This document shows, piece after piece, positions 54,867-64,000 of a DNA stretch of 64,000 bases. A program made the position numbers and the translations under genes. The notes under the pieces are model-generated. The model was not told the origin of the DNA, did not search any database, and saw nothing but the letters and a program-made list of their open reading frames with translations. This DNA is from Prochlorococcus sp. AG-355-P16 (GTDB taxonomy: Bacteria > Cyanobacteriota > Cyanobacteriia > PCC-6307 > Cyanobiaceae). The stretch lies in assembly GCA_003278525.1 (NCBI GenBank), contig QCEQ01000002.1, positions 1-64,000 of the forward strand, given 5' to 3'. Every line of letters starts with the position of its first letter. Position 1 is the stretch's first letter.

Positions 54867-56035
54867 TAGTGGTGGAAGAAACTTTAAATAAAAATTGGTA
54901 TTGGTGGCCATTATTTCCCTTATATCCTTATGGGGAAAAGAAAACAATCTTAAGAGAATTAATTCCTGATCAAATATGGTCCTTAGAACAAATACAAGGA
55001 CTTTATTATGTTGCGGTTCCAATAAGAATGACGGTAATAAAGGTTGATAATGGGTTGATGCTAATAAACCCACTGCCTCCTACAAAAGAATTAATAAATG
55101 AGTTAGAAAAATTAATTGCGATTCACGGCAAAGTAAAAACAATAATTCTACCAAGCGCCTCCGGACTAGAACATAAAATCGGACTGCCAGCTCTTTCAAG
55201 AATTTTTAAAGATGCAGAAATTTGGCTTTGTCCTGGACAGTGGAGTTTCCCTATCAATCTTCCACTAGATTTTCTAGGAATTCCATCAAAAAGATCAAGA
55301 ATACTGTTTGAGGAAGGTACTCCACATACGAACTCATTTAAATGGTCTTCATTGGGCCCACTGAATTTAGGACTTGGAAGATATCAGGAGATAAGCTGTT
55401 TCCATTATTCTACGAAAACTCTTCATGTAACAGACGCAATAATTGGAATAGACGCCACGCCACCTGAGATATTTAATTTTGACCCAACTCCACTTCTTTT
55501 TCATTCTAGAGAGAGAGGAGATGAACCTTTGATTGACTCCATTGAACAAAGAAAAAAAGGCTGGAAAAGGTTAGTCTTATTTTCATCTTTTTTAAAACCA
55601 GGTAAATTAAATATTCCACCTTTAAAAGAAATATTTAAGTATTCGTTCAAAAAAGATCTTAGAAATTGGAGATCTCATTTCGGTATTTATCCCTTTTTAT
55701 GGGACGAAGATTGGGAATTATCTCTTGTTGAAATAATGGGTGAAGATACTCCTAAGATTCAAGTGGCACCAGTTTTACAAAAACTAATTTTTCCCCGTTC
55801 AAAAGAAGTTTTACTTAAATGGCTTGAAAATATCAAGTCTTTTGAAGATATGGAATATTTAATTCCAGCTCATTTTACGGCACCTATAAAATTTACAATA
55901 GAAGATTGTCAAAAATTAATTAATGAAATTAATTCCCAAAAGTGGGATAAACTACCTGAGGATAATAAATTTTTGACGGGTTTATATAAAAAGTTGTTTG
56001 AACTAGGAATAATTCCTGAAGAAGTAAATCTTTAA
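54863..56035 (+). CDS. DUF4336 protein, metallo-beta-lactamase-like with altered metal site
   Basis: This 390-residue soluble protein belongs to the DUF4336 type of cyanobacteria and plastids. The core reads like a metallo-beta-lactamase fold: a strand VDNGLMLINPLPPT, then IILPSASGLEHKIGLPAL (residues 95-112) where HxHxDH is expected. THVTDA-like CLHVTDAII sits where GDTL is expected (near 190), and LIPAHFTAP (near 334) matches the last His. Ser98, Ser100 and Glu103 replace most ligands, so metal binding is uncertain. It is coupled to mntB. Confidence 0.75.
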   Translation: MIVVEETLNKNWYWWPLFPLYPYGEKKTILRELIPDQIWSLEQIQGLYYVAVPIRMTVIKVDNGLMLINPLPPTKELINELEKLIAIHGKVKTIILPSASGLEHKIGLPALSRIFKDAEIWLCPGQWSFPINLPLDFLGIPSKRSRILFEEGTPHTNSFKWSSLGPLNLGLGRYQEISCFHYSTKTLHVTDAIIGIDATPPEIFNFDPTPLLFHSRERGDEPLIDSIEQRKKGWKRLVLFSSFLKPGKLNIPPLKEIFKYSFKKDLRNWRSHFGIYPFLWDEDWELSLVEIMGEDTPKIQVAPVLQKLIFPRSKEVLLKWLENIKSFEDMEYLIPAHFTAPIKFTIEDCQKLINEINSQKWDKLPEDNKFLTGLYKKLFELGIIPEEVNL

Positions 56036-56040
56036 AACTA

Positions 56041-56376
56041 TTATTCTTCAATAGACATGTTTTCATCATTTTTAAGAGTTTGTTCCAGCTCTTTTCTTTG
56101 CTCCATTTGTCTTAAGAAATATCCCGTCATCATTGCAGAAGATAGTAAATTAGCAATGTTGTCTTTTGAAGATGTTATTTTTACATCAAATTGATCTGAA
56201 GGAAGCATTCCAAGAAGACCTTGAACATTATGTCTAATAATTTCTTGAATATCTTCACTAGCTGATTTTGCTACTCTTTGCAAAACTTCAGGAGATTGTT
56301 TTTGTAAATATTGTATTAAGTCATTCTCATCATTTGGATCATTATTTTCAGTAGCAAGAAATTCTGGATTAAACAT
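56041..56376 (-). CDS. DUF760 protein
   Basis: This 111-residue soluble, mostly helical protein of the cyanobacterial and plastid DUF760 type contains LIQYLQKQSPEVLQRVAKSAS, VQGLLGMLPSDQFDVKI and MMTGYFLRQMEQR. The N- and C-termini are acidic. Function is unknown in bacteria; plant relatives have been linked to chloroplast proteins. It is convergent with the DUF4336 gene, 5 bases away. Confidence 0.8.
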   Translation of the reverse strand: MFNPEFLATENNDPNDENDLIQYLQKQSPEVLQRVAKSASEDIQEIIRHNVQGLLGMLPSDQFDVKITSSKDNIANLLSSAMMTGYFLRQMEQRKELEQTLKNDENMSIEE

Positions 56377-56421
56377 TTCTACAACTTCAAGATATAAAAA
56401 CCTTACAACATCACGTACCCT

Positions 56422-57006
56422 TTAATTTAAATTATTAAGGGCAGGGAACCGAATAGGTCCAATTTTATTAAATGGCCAATATCTAAAAATAGCCTTACCA
56501 ATAACCTTTTCATAGGGTAAAAATCCCCAAATATGAGAGTCCATACTGTTATTTCTATTATCTCCCATCACCCATAATGACTCTTCTGGGACAATAAAAG
56601 GCCCTATAGAATAATTAATGTTTTTGTCAAAAACGTAATTTTCTTGAGCGATATCATTTAAGTAAAGGTTACCGTCTCTTACTTCTACCTTGTCTCCAGG
56701 TATTCCAATTACTCTTTTTATTAGTGCAGTATCTGCTTCATAACCAGCATTAATTAATTGTTCGGGGACGTTAAAAACAACTATTTTATTTTTTAATTTT
56801 GAAAGATTTGATTTGGATGTAATTTTGGGTGTTACTTTCTCAACAAGAATTTTATCTTGTATTTGAAGAGTTGGAAGCATTGAACCGGATGGGATCCACC
56901 TTGGCTCTATAACCTGCCATCGTATAATTAAAGCAATAGATATCCAGATTAAAAGATTTTTTAAATCCTTTAGTATTGAATTTCTTTTTTCTTGTGTTGT
57001 AGACAT
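56422..57006 (-). CDS. lepB: Signal peptidase I
   Basis: This 194-residue enzyme removes signal peptides at the membrane. One N-terminal membrane helix (about 17-30) precedes the catalytic domain, with Ser42 in IPSGSMLPTL and Lys97 in ALIKRVIGIPGD. MGDNRNNSMDSHIWGFLP is the family's conserved C-terminal block. It diverges from menD across 49 bases. Confidence 0.95.
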   Translation of the reverse strand: MSTTQEKRNSILKDLKNLLIWISIALIIRWQVIEPRWIPSGSMLPTLQIQDKILVEKVTPKITSKSNLSKLKNKIVVFNVPEQLINAGYEADTALIKRVIGIPGDKVEVRDGNLYLNDIAQENYVFDKNINYSIGPFIVPEESLWVMGDNRNNSMDSHIWGFLPYEKVIGKAIFRYWPFNKIGPIRFPALNNLN

Positions 57007-57055
57007 GTTTTATTTAATTCAGTTATAAGGAAATCCCAAAGCATTTATATAAATT

Positions 57056-58819
57056 ATGACATCATCTATTGAATGCAAAAATTTTCTTAGAAGTTTACAA
57101 CTTTTGAATCTTCTTATAAAAATAGGAGTTCAAAATTTAATAATATGTCCTGGTAGTAGATCAGCACCTTTAGCAATAGCTGCTGGAGAATTAAATAAAT
57201 TAGGACTGGTAAATATTTTTAATTCAATAGATGAGAGATCTGCAGGATTTCACTCTCTTGGAATTTCTGCTGCATCGGGTAATCTTTCTTTAGTAATTAC
57301 CACTTCTGGGACTGCCGTAAGTAACTTATTGCCAGCAGCGGTTGAGGCAGACCGATCTTGTAAAGGTATTATATTTCTTACTGCTGATAGACCCTTAAGA
57401 TTAAAAAATTGTGGCGCTAATCAAACAGTTAATCAAGAAAATTTTTTGAGTTCAGTCTGCAGAAGAGTTTTAAGTACAAATCTAAATGGGCTTCATGAAA
57501 CACAAGAAAATGAAATCTTAAATTTAGTTCGAATTATTGAGAAACAAATATCAAGCTTCCCTGGTCCTATTCATTTCAATGTTCCTGTTGATAAGCCTTT
57601 AGCAATTTCATTTTTGAATAAAAAAAATGTTTTAGAGGTTTTTGAGAGAATTTATTTAAAGAAAAAATACATATTTCAGGAGGTTGAAATAAAGTCTGAT
57701 AAAAACAAATTCTTAGAAATTTCAAAAAGTTTAAATTTAGATGAATCCGGCATTATTTTGGTGGGTCCCTATCAAGGTTCCATAAATGATTTAACTTCTT
57801 TCAATAAATCTTTAGAGAAATTACAAGAAATTACTGGTTGGCCAGTATTTGCTGATCCTGTTTCTGGCGTTTGTTCTGATTTGAGAGGTTTAGTTGTTAA
57901 TTGGGAATTAGTCTTAAGAAAAAATAAAAATTCACTAAATTGTCATCAACTTTTGAGGCTTGGTCCTATGTCATCCTCAATTGATTTGGAGAATTTTTTA
58001 ACAACCTTCGAAGGGATTCAAATTCTTATAAAAGAAAAAAACTTTAGAAAGTTGGATCCTATAAAAAAATCATTTGAATATGATTTTGGGCTATCAAATT
58101 TTACTACTCTATTGTTAGAAGAATTATCAATTAACGAAAAAAGCAAAAAGTCTCTTACTCCGATGGCTTTAGATTTAATAGAGGAAGGCGAGCAGATTAA
58201 AAAAATTCTAAAAGAGCAAATTACTAAAGATAATCAAATTACTGAGTATATGCTTGCAAATCTTGTTCCAAAACTTTGGCCAGCTGAAAATCCTATAATG
58301 CTCTCCGCGAGTAGCCCGATTAGAGATTGGCTTACATTTTCTGAGAATGGTACTTTAACAAGAAATTGTTTCAGCTTTAGAGGAGCTTCCGGCATAGACG
58401 GCACTTTATCTCTTGCATTAGGTATTTCTAAAATTAAAAATCCTCTACTTCTTGTGACCGGAGATTTGGCTTTCATCCATGATATAAATGGTTGGCTGAT
58501 TGAAAATTCAATCGACATGAATTTAACAATTCTTTTGATAAATAATAATGGCGGAAATATATTTAATCGTATTTATAAAGAAAATTTAAAAGAAGATGAA
58601 TTAAAAAAACTTTTTCTTATGCCAAAAGAAATAAACTGGTCAAAACTCGCAGAGGGTTATCAAGTAAACTTTAAGAGTGTGGCAAATTTTAAAAAATTAC
58701 GAGAGGCATTCGATTGGAGCATTTCTATCAAGAAATCTGTAATAATTAAAGTTGACATTGATCCAGAAAGTGAAATTTGTGAAAAAAATGCCCTGCTAGA
58801 AAAAATAATTGGCAGTTAA
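57056..58819 (+). CDS. menD: SEPHCHC synthase MenD
   Basis: MenD is a thiamine diphosphate enzyme that joins 2-oxoglutarate to isochorismate early in phylloquinone synthesis. The 587-residue chain has the three ThDP-enzyme domains, with [16 protein letters not shown] and SIDERSAGF at the N-terminus and [12 protein letters not shown] and [11 protein letters not shown] in the cofactor domain. Phylloquinone is the photosystem I quinone. It is followed by menB after 35 bases. Confidence 0.95.
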   Translation: MTSSIECKNFLRSLQLLNLLIKIGVQNLIICPGSRSAPLAIAAGELNKLGLVNIFNSIDERSAGFHSLGISAASGNLSLVITTSGTAVSNLLPAAVEADRSCKGIIFLTADRPLRLKNCGANQTVNQENFLSSVCRRVLSTNLNGLHETQENEILNLVRIIEKQISSFPGPIHFNVPVDKPLAISFLNKKNVLEVFERIYLKKKYIFQEVEIKSDKNKFLEISKSLNLDESGIILVGPYQGSINDLTSFNKSLEKLQEITGWPVFADPVSGVCSDLRGLVVNWELVLRKNKNSLNCHQLLRLGPMSSSIDLENFLTTFEGIQILIKEKNFRKLDPIKKSFEYDFGLSNFTTLLLEELSINEKSKKSLTPMALDLIEEGEQIKKILKEQITKDNQITEYMLANLVPKLWPAENPIMLSASSPIRDWLTFSENGTLTRNCFSFRGASGIDGTLSLALGISKIKNPLLLVTGDLAFIHDINGWLIENSIDMNLTILLINNNGGNIFNRIYKENLKEDELKKLFLMPKEINWSKLAEGYQVNFKSVANFKKLREAFDWSISIKKSVIIKVDIDPESEICEKNALLEKIIGS

Positions 58820-58854
58820 ATTTATCATTTTCTATTTTTAAATAATTAGGTTTC

Positions 58855-59712
58855 ATGCAAGTATTACCCGGTAAAACAACTTTAAATTGGTCAGTATGCA
58901 AATCTTATGAAGATATATTGTTTCACAAATCAGACGAGGGAATTGCGAGAATTGCAATTAATCGGCCTGAAAAAAGAAATGCATTTAGGCCACAAACTGT
59001 AGATGAACTTATTAACGCATTTAATATAGTAAAAAATGATGAAACTATTGGTGTAGTTCTGTTTACAGGGGCGGGACCTGATAAGAAAGGTATTTATTCT
59101 TTTTGCTCTGGAGGTGATCAGAGTGTAAGAGGTGAAAATGGATATAGAAATGATGAAGGTAAGCAGAGATTAAATGTACTTGAACTTCAAAGATTAATAA
59201 GAAGTTTGCCTAAAGTGGTTATCGCCTTAGTTCCTGGCTTTGCAATTGGAGGAGGCCAGGTACTTCATATAATTTGTGATCTCAGTATCGCTTCTGAAAA
59301 TGCAATATTTGGTCAAACAGGTCCAAGAGTTGGTAGTTTTGATGCGGGGTTTGGATCTAGTTATTTAGCAAGACTTGTTGGTCAAAGAAAAGCAAAAGAA
59401 ATTTGGTTTTTATGTAGAAAATATAATTCCAAGGAAGCTCTTAAGATGGGCTTGATAAATGCAATTACAAAGATTGAAGAATTAGAAGCCGAGGGTGTAA
59501 TCTGGGCAAGAGAGATTTTACGAAATAGTCCAACTGCTATTCGTATTCTTAAAGCTTCATTCAATGCAGAGAATGATGGGATTGCTGGTATTCAAGAATT
59601 ATCTGGATACACAACCCAATTATTCTATTCAACTGAAGAAGCTCAAGAAGGTAGAGATGCCTTTCTTGAAAAGCGTCCACCAGACTTTTCTGACCATAAA
59701 TGGACACCTTAG
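58855..59712 (+). CDS. menB: 1,4-dihydroxy-2-naphthoyl-CoA synthase
   Basis: This 285-residue crotonase-fold enzyme closes the naphthoquinone ring. It has [28 protein letters not shown] (the oxyanion and bicarbonate-linked motif), [11 protein letters not shown] and [18 protein letters not shown]. The operon order menD-menB-glgA-murF is collinear with short gaps. Confidence 0.96.
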   Translation: MQVLPGKTTLNWSVCKSYEDILFHKSDEGIARIAINRPEKRNAFRPQTVDELINAFNIVKNDETIGVVLFTGAGPDKKGIYSFCSGGDQSVRGENGYRNDEGKQRLNVLELQRLIRSLPKVVIALVPGFAIGGGQVLHIICDLSIASENAIFGQTGPRVGSFDAGFGSSYLARLVGQRKAKEIWFLCRKYNSKEALKMGLINAITKIEELEAEGVIWAREILRNSPTAIRILKASFNAENDGIAGIQELSGYTTQLFYSTEEAQEGRDAFLEKRPPDFSDHKWTP

Positions 59713-59747
59713 TTTATTTTTCAAAAGAACTTTTTAAATAATTATCA

Positions 59748-61199
59748 ATGAGAATTCTTCTTGCCGCTGCTGAATGTGCTCCAATGATCAAAGTTGGAGG
59801 TATGGGAGATGTGGTTGGTTCGCTACCTCCATCTTTGATAAAACTTGGTCACGATGTAAGGGTAATAATTCCAGGATATGGAAAATTATGGAGTCTTTTA
59901 GAGGTATCGAATGAACCAGTTTTCAGAGCAAATACAATGGGCAATGATTTCGCCGTATATGGAGCGAAACATCCTATTCATAATTATGTGATTTATCTAG
60001 TGGGGCATCCAACATTTGACTCTGACCAAATATATGGAGGTGAAAATGAGGACTGGCGATTTACATTTTTTGCTAGTGCTACTGCAGAATTTGCCTGGAA
60101 TTGTTGGAAACCTCAGGTTCTCCATTGCCATGATTGGCATACTGGAATGATCCCTGTGTGGATGCATCAGGACCCCGAAATTAGCACTGTTTTCACAATT
60201 CATAATTTAAAATACCAAGGCCCATGGAGATGGAAACTAGAAAAAATGACTTGGTGTCCTTGGTATATGCATGGAGACCACACAATGGCTGCAGCAATGT
60301 TGTACGCAGATAGAGTAAATGCTGTTTCTCCGACTTATGCAGATGAAATTAAAACCCATGAATATGGGGAAAGCCTTGAAGGATTACTTAATTACATTTC
60401 AGGTAAATTGAGGGGAATTCTTAATGGCATAGATCTTGATGAATGGAATCCAGCCAAAGATCCAGTTTTACCTGCAAAATTTAGTATTAAGAATTTAGAG
60501 AATAGGTTAGAAAATAAAAAAATTTTGCAGAGAGAAATGGGTCTCGAAGTTAATCCTAAAAAATATCTTCTAGGTATGGTAAGTAGGTTAGTTGATCAGA
60601 AAGGGGTTGACTTACTTCTTCAAGTTTCAAGAAGACTTTTAGCATATACAGATTCACAAATAGTTGTTTTAGGCACAGGAGATAGATATTTAGAGTCAGG
60701 ATTATGGCAACTTGCATTAGATTACCCAGGAAGATTTTCAGTGTTTCTTACCTATGATGATTCTTTATCAAGACTTATATATGGCGGCTCTGATGCATTT
60801 TTAATGCCAAGTAGATTCGAACCTTGTGGCATTAGTCAACTACTTGCTATGAGATATGGATCTATTCCAATAGTAAGGCGAGTGGGAGGTTTAGTTGACA
60901 CAGTTTTACCTCATGATCCGGAAAATGATAGTGGCACTGGGTTTTGCTTCGATCGCTTTGAACCTATAGATTTCTATACATCTTTAGTAAGGTCTTGGGA
61001 GGCCTTTAGGCATAAAGATAGTTGGGAATTATTGCAAAAAAGAGCAATGAGCCAAGAGTTTAGTTGGCAAAGATCAGCACTCGAATACGAAATTATGTAT
61101 AAAGACGTTTGTGGAATAAAAGAACCATCTCCAGATTTTGCTGAAGTTGAAAAATTCTCTTACGGACAATCGGCTGATCCATCTTTAAAAAAAGTATGA
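59748..61199 (+). CDS. glgA: Glycogen synthase
   Basis: This 483-residue GT5 enzyme extends glycogen with ADP-glucose. [13 protein letters not shown] is the donor-binding K-x-G-G motif, HDWHT and [10 protein letters not shown] are typical of GT5, and [11 protein letters not shown] with [17 protein letters not shown] is the C-terminal nucleotide site. The length is normal for the family. It pairs with glgB at 30289-32553. Confidence 0.97.
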   Translation: MRILLAAAECAPMIKVGGMGDVVGSLPPSLIKLGHDVRVIIPGYGKLWSLLEVSNEPVFRANTMGNDFAVYGAKHPIHNYVIYLVGHPTFDSDQIYGGENEDWRFTFFASATAEFAWNCWKPQVLHCHDWHTGMIPVWMHQDPEISTVFTIHNLKYQGPWRWKLEKMTWCPWYMHGDHTMAAAMLYADRVNAVSPTYADEIKTHEYGESLEGLLNYISGKLRGILNGIDLDEWNPAKDPVLPAKFSIKNLENRLENKKILQREMGLEVNPKKYLLGMVSRLVDQKGVDLLLQVSRRLLAYTDSQIVVLGTGDRYLESGLWQLALDYPGRFSVFLTYDDSLSRLIYGGSDAFLMPSRFEPCGISQLLAMRYGSIPIVRRVGGLVDTVLPHDPENDSGTGFCFDRFEPIDFYTSLVRSWEAFRHKDSWELLQKRAMSQEFSWQRSALEYEIMYKDVCGIKEPSPDFAEVEKFSYGQSADPSLKKV

Positions 61200-61211
61200 C
61201 TTAATTTTTTA

Positions 61212-62585
61212 ATGGAATTCTCTTTATCAGAATTAAACAATGTTTTGGGGGATATTAAAAATCTAAGCGAGGGTAAAAGAGATTTTTTTAATTTTAAAAA
61301 TATAAGTATTGATAGTAGAACTTTATTAAAAAATGATCTTTTTATAGCTATAGAGGGTAAAAATTTTGACGGACATAGTTTTCTTCCAGACGTTTTAGAT
61401 AAAGGAGTTAAATCAGTAGTAATTAAAAAAGGGATGCAGAGATTACTTCCTAGTAATTTTCCTTACTGGGTTGTGAATGACACATTAGAAGCATTCCAAA
61501 AATTAGCTCTGTTAAAAAGAAAAAAATTAAATATCCCTATAGTCGCAATAACTGGTTCAGTGGGTAAAACAACAACAAAAGAAATGATTGGTGGAGTTTT
61601 AAATAAACTTGGAAGAATTAAATTATCTCATGCAAATTTCAATAATGAGATTGGCGTTGGTCTTACTATTCTTGCAACAGAAATAGAACATAAAGCTTTA
61701 GTTCTTGAGATGGGGATGAGAGGTCTTGGACAGATCGAGAATTTATCTAAATATAGCGAACCCGATATTGCAGTTATTACTAACATTGGTACAGCTCATA
61801 TTGGATTATTGGGTTCAAAAAAAAATATCACTTATGCAAAGTGTGAAATTTGTAAGTTCTTAAATCCTGAAGGAGTTGTAATAATTCCAGCAAATGATCC
61901 ATTCCTAGAAAAAACTTTAAAAGAATTCTGGAAAGGTAGAGTTATAAAAGTAAAACTATTAAATATAGAAAATCAAAAGGAGAGTTTCAAAAAAGATGGT
62001 AATTTGCGAGGATTTTATAATCCTTCAAATAAAACGATTTTAATTGAAGAAAATATCTTTGAAATTTCATTTGAGGGATTTCACAATGCTTCAAATTTTT
62101 TATTTGCTTATGCAGTTGCCAAAGAGCTAGGCATTGATTTTGTAAGTTTTAATAAATTTGATTTTGCAATTTTAAGTGGAAGGAATAAAATTCTTAAATC
62201 AGTAAAAACAACAATATATGATGAATCATATAATGCCTCACCTGAGTCAGTAAAAGCATGTATTAAAAATTTACTTGAAAAACCGAGAAATAAATTTTTC
62301 ATATTTGGAAGCATGAAAGAATTGGGAGAAGAATCCGAAAAATATCATAAAGAAATATTCAACTTAATAAATAGTTCAGATATAGAAAAGTGTTTATTTA
62401 TTTGTGATAAAAAAAATGAAAAAATTTACATCAATTATCTAAAAGATAAGAAAAAATTTTTAGTTTTCAATAATATTAAAGATATACCTAATGAGATTAA
62501 TAAATCTACAAAAAAAGGTGATTCTATTCTTATAAAAGGTAGCCGATGTTGGCAACTTGAAAAAATTATTGAATTAATCAATTAG
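61212..62585 (+). CDS. murF: UDP-MurNAc-tripeptide D-alanyl-D-alanine ligase
   Basis: This 457-residue Mur ligase adds D-Ala-D-Ala to the peptidoglycan precursor. It has an N-terminal substrate domain (SIDSRTLLKNDLFIAIEG), a central ATPase with ITGSVGKTTTKEM near residue 116 and EMGMRGLGQIENL, and a C-terminal domain with YDESYNASPESVKACI. It ends 1 base from the convergent glmU. Confidence 0.96.
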   Translation: MEFSLSELNNVLGDIKNLSEGKRDFFNFKNISIDSRTLLKNDLFIAIEGKNFDGHSFLPDVLDKGVKSVVIKKGMQRLLPSNFPYWVVNDTLEAFQKLALLKRKKLNIPIVAITGSVGKTTTKEMIGGVLNKLGRIKLSHANFNNEIGVGLTILATEIEHKALVLEMGMRGLGQIENLSKYSEPDIAVITNIGTAHIGLLGSKKNITYAKCEICKFLNPEGVVIIPANDPFLEKTLKEFWKGRVIKVKLLNIENQKESFKKDGNLRGFYNPSNKTILIEENIFEISFEGFHNASNFLFAYAVAKELGIDFVSFNKFDFAILSGRNKILKSVKTTIYDESYNASPESVKACIKNLLEKPRNKFFIFGSMKELGEESEKYHKEIFNLINSSDIEKCLFICDKKNEKIYINYLKDKKKFLVFNNIKDIPNEINKSTKKGDSILIKGSRCWQLEKIIELIN

Positions 62586-62586
62586 A

Positions 62587-63936
62587 TCAGGATTTCTTTC
62601 TGGACCAATTTTCAATATTTACTTGCTTAGTTCTTGAGATTGCTAATGAATTATCTTTGGAGTCTTTTGTGATGACTGATCCAGCTCCTGTTGTTACTGA
62701 TTCCCCTAGATTTATTGGCGCTACAAAAACTGTATTTGCTCCAATACTGGAATTTTTACCAATTTTTGTTTGATATTTTTTCTGACCATCAAAATTTGCA
62801 GTAATAGTCCCTGCTCCAATATTTGTAGATCTTCCAATAATAGAATCGCCAATGTAACTTAAATGATTTACTTTAGATTCCTCCTCTAATTGACTATTTT
62901 TGATTTCAACAAAATTACCTATTTTGCTAAAGGAAGATATTTTGGAATTAGGTCTTATGTGACTATAAGGACCAATTTTGATATAATCCATTATCTGAGA
63001 AGCATAAACAGTAGAGTTTGAAATTTCACAATTTAATCCCACATTAGAATTCTCAATAAAAGTATTTGGTCCGATAATGCAATGACTATTTATTTTGGTA
63101 TTTCCTCTTATATGTGTATTAGCTTCTATAACTACATCTTTACCAATTTCAGCTTCTTCACTAATTGAACAACTTGCTTTATTTATAAAAGTTACACCAT
63201 TAAGCATATGCTTTTCTTTAATTGAATTCTGAATACTTTCCTCGCACTCTGATAATTGAATTCTGTTATTAATTCCTTGAAGCTCTCCATTATCCTCCAC
63301 CTCTAGACTTAGGGAGTTTTTTAGCAAAGATATTGTATCGGTTAGGTAAATTTCTTTTTGCTTATTATTGCTTTGCAAGGTATTAATTATTTTTGACAAT
63401 TTACCCCAGTTAAAACAGTAAACACCTGCATTTATTAAATGATTTTCTCTTTCTATATCATTGCAATCTTTTTCTTCAACAATTCTCTCTATAAAATCCT
63501 CCTTCAAAAAAACTCTGCCATATCCCTGCGGATTTTTTTTCTTTGTAGTAATTAAAGAAGCATCAGCATTTTTTGAATCGTGTAAATATAAAAGTCTTTT
63601 TAAAGTACTAGGCTTAATGAGTGGCACATCGCCGTTAAGAACCAAAAGTTTCCCTTCATGTTTTTTTACTTCTCTACAAAGTACCTGGATAGCATGACCT
63701 GTTCCTGATTGGGGTTCTTGAATAACAAAATTGATTTTTTTTTCGTTTGGGATTGACTTTTGTACTTCTTTTGATTTGTGTCCAGTAATTATGAAAATTT
63801 GATGAGGTTTCAATTCGACACATGAATTAATTACTCTTTGTAGAAGACTTTTCCCAGAAATTTTATGTAAAACTTTTGGCAACGAGCTTTCCATCCTAGT
63901 GCCCTTGCCTGCAGCTAATATCGCAACGCTTAACAT
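62587..63936 (-). CDS. glmU: Bifunctional GlcNAc-1-P uridyltransferase / glucosamine-1-P acetyltransferase
   Basis: This 449-residue enzyme makes UDP-GlcNAc. The N-terminal pyrophosphorylase carries [20 protein letters not shown] and LNGDVPLI. The C-terminal half is a left-handed beta-helix of hexapeptide repeats, with the acetyl-CoA block [17 protein letters not shown]. The 64 bases beyond its start to the window edge are AT-rich, with no clear gene start. Confidence 0.96.
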   Translation of the reverse strand: MLSVAILAAGKGTRMESSLPKVLHKISGKSLLQRVINSCVELKPHQIFIITGHKSKEVQKSIPNEKKINFVIQEPQSGTGHAIQVLCREVKKHEGKLLVLNGDVPLIKPSTLKRLLYLHDSKNADASLITTKKKNPQGYGRVFLKEDFIERIVEEKDCNDIERENHLINAGVYCFNWGKLSKIINTLQSNNKQKEIYLTDTISLLKNSLSLEVEDNGELQGINNRIQLSECEESIQNSIKEKHMLNGVTFINKASCSISEEAEIGKDVVIEANTHIRGNTKINSHCIIGPNTFIENSNVGLNCEISNSTVYASQIMDYIKIGPYSHIRPNSKISSFSKIGNFVEIKNSQLEEESKVNHLSYIGDSIIGRSTNIGAGTITANFDGQKKYQTKIGKNSSIGANTVFVAPINLGESVTTGAGSVITKDSKDNSLAISRTKQVNIENWSRKKS

Positions 63937-64000
63937 GTTTATTTGAAATCCTTATTTAAATCTAACTCTTAACGGATAACTTCGTCATTCCCCACTTCTC

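Noticed and set aside
63962-64000. C-terminal fragment of a further minus-strand gene at the right edge
   Set aside because: Two frames end in this stretch (EVGNDEVIR and KLSVKS), and neither can be assigned from so few codons.

Overview
The window is chromosomal DNA of a high-light-adapted Prochlorococcus or a very close relative. The evidence is the strongly AT-rich, tightly packed sequence, an alpha-carboxysome operon with form IA RuBisCO (csoS1-rbcL-rbcS-csoS2-csoSCA-csoS4A-csoS4B plus an acRAF-like gene), plastocyanin, cyanobacterial NDH-1 subunits, phylloquinone genes, and many cyanobacteria-only families (DUF3007, DUF2518/Ycf51, DUF760, DUF4336, cyAbrB). The strain cannot be fixed by reading alone. 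I see no insertion sequence, prophage, CRISPR array, rRNA or clear pseudogene. No gap between genes exceeds about 200 bases.

Layout. 1-7285: carboxysome operon, acRAF-like gene and a DUF3136-type gene. 7371-12871: RidA, glyoxalase II, hisG, an ABC exporter, a plastid-type GNAT, and two glycosyltransferases of the families named after arsenosugar loci. 13041-20157: dnaA (TTG start), an iota-type GST facing glutathione reductase, a cation exchanger, pyrC, tRNA-Leu(UAA), ndhL. 20186-25031: trpA, cyAbrB, a YciI protein, a sigma factor/DUF1232/helix-turn-helix cluster, hisIE, a QueD-like protein. 25081-35372: clpB, petE, an SDR, hemE, glgB, a CocE-type hydrolase and small conserved genes. 35425-45366: tamB, proA, folB, a lipase-like hydrolase, an M3 peptidase, ndhD. 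45446-50794: thrB, glk, thrS, trpS and a ribbon-helix-helix-like protein. 50960-56035: a DUF697 protein, a manganese ABC transporter (mntC-mntA-mntB) and DUF4336 in one run. 56041-63936: DUF760, lepB, menD, menB, glgA, murF, glmU.

How it fits together. RuBisCO, shell proteins, carbonic anhydrase, the CsoS2 scaffold and the assembly factor build the carboxysome. NdhL and NdhD belong to NDH-1, and plastocyanin carries electrons to photosystem I. MenD and MenB make its quinone. GlgA and GlgB store fixed carbon, and Glk returns glucose to metabolism. MntCAB supplies manganese, which photosystem II needs.

The strongest non-gene signal is a 12-bp stem followed by five T between rbcS and csoS2. It looks like an intrinsic terminator or attenuator inside the carboxysome operon. 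Other hairpins lie between csoS1 and rbcL and between rbcL and rbcS, whereas the junctions from csoS2 onward are almost gapless. Other points of interest are a G8 tract in the ABC exporter, a perfect inverted repeat just upstream of dnaA, a DUF4336 protein with an altered metallo-beta-lactamase-like metal motif coupled to the manganese transporter, and seven convergent gene pairs with no room for a terminator.
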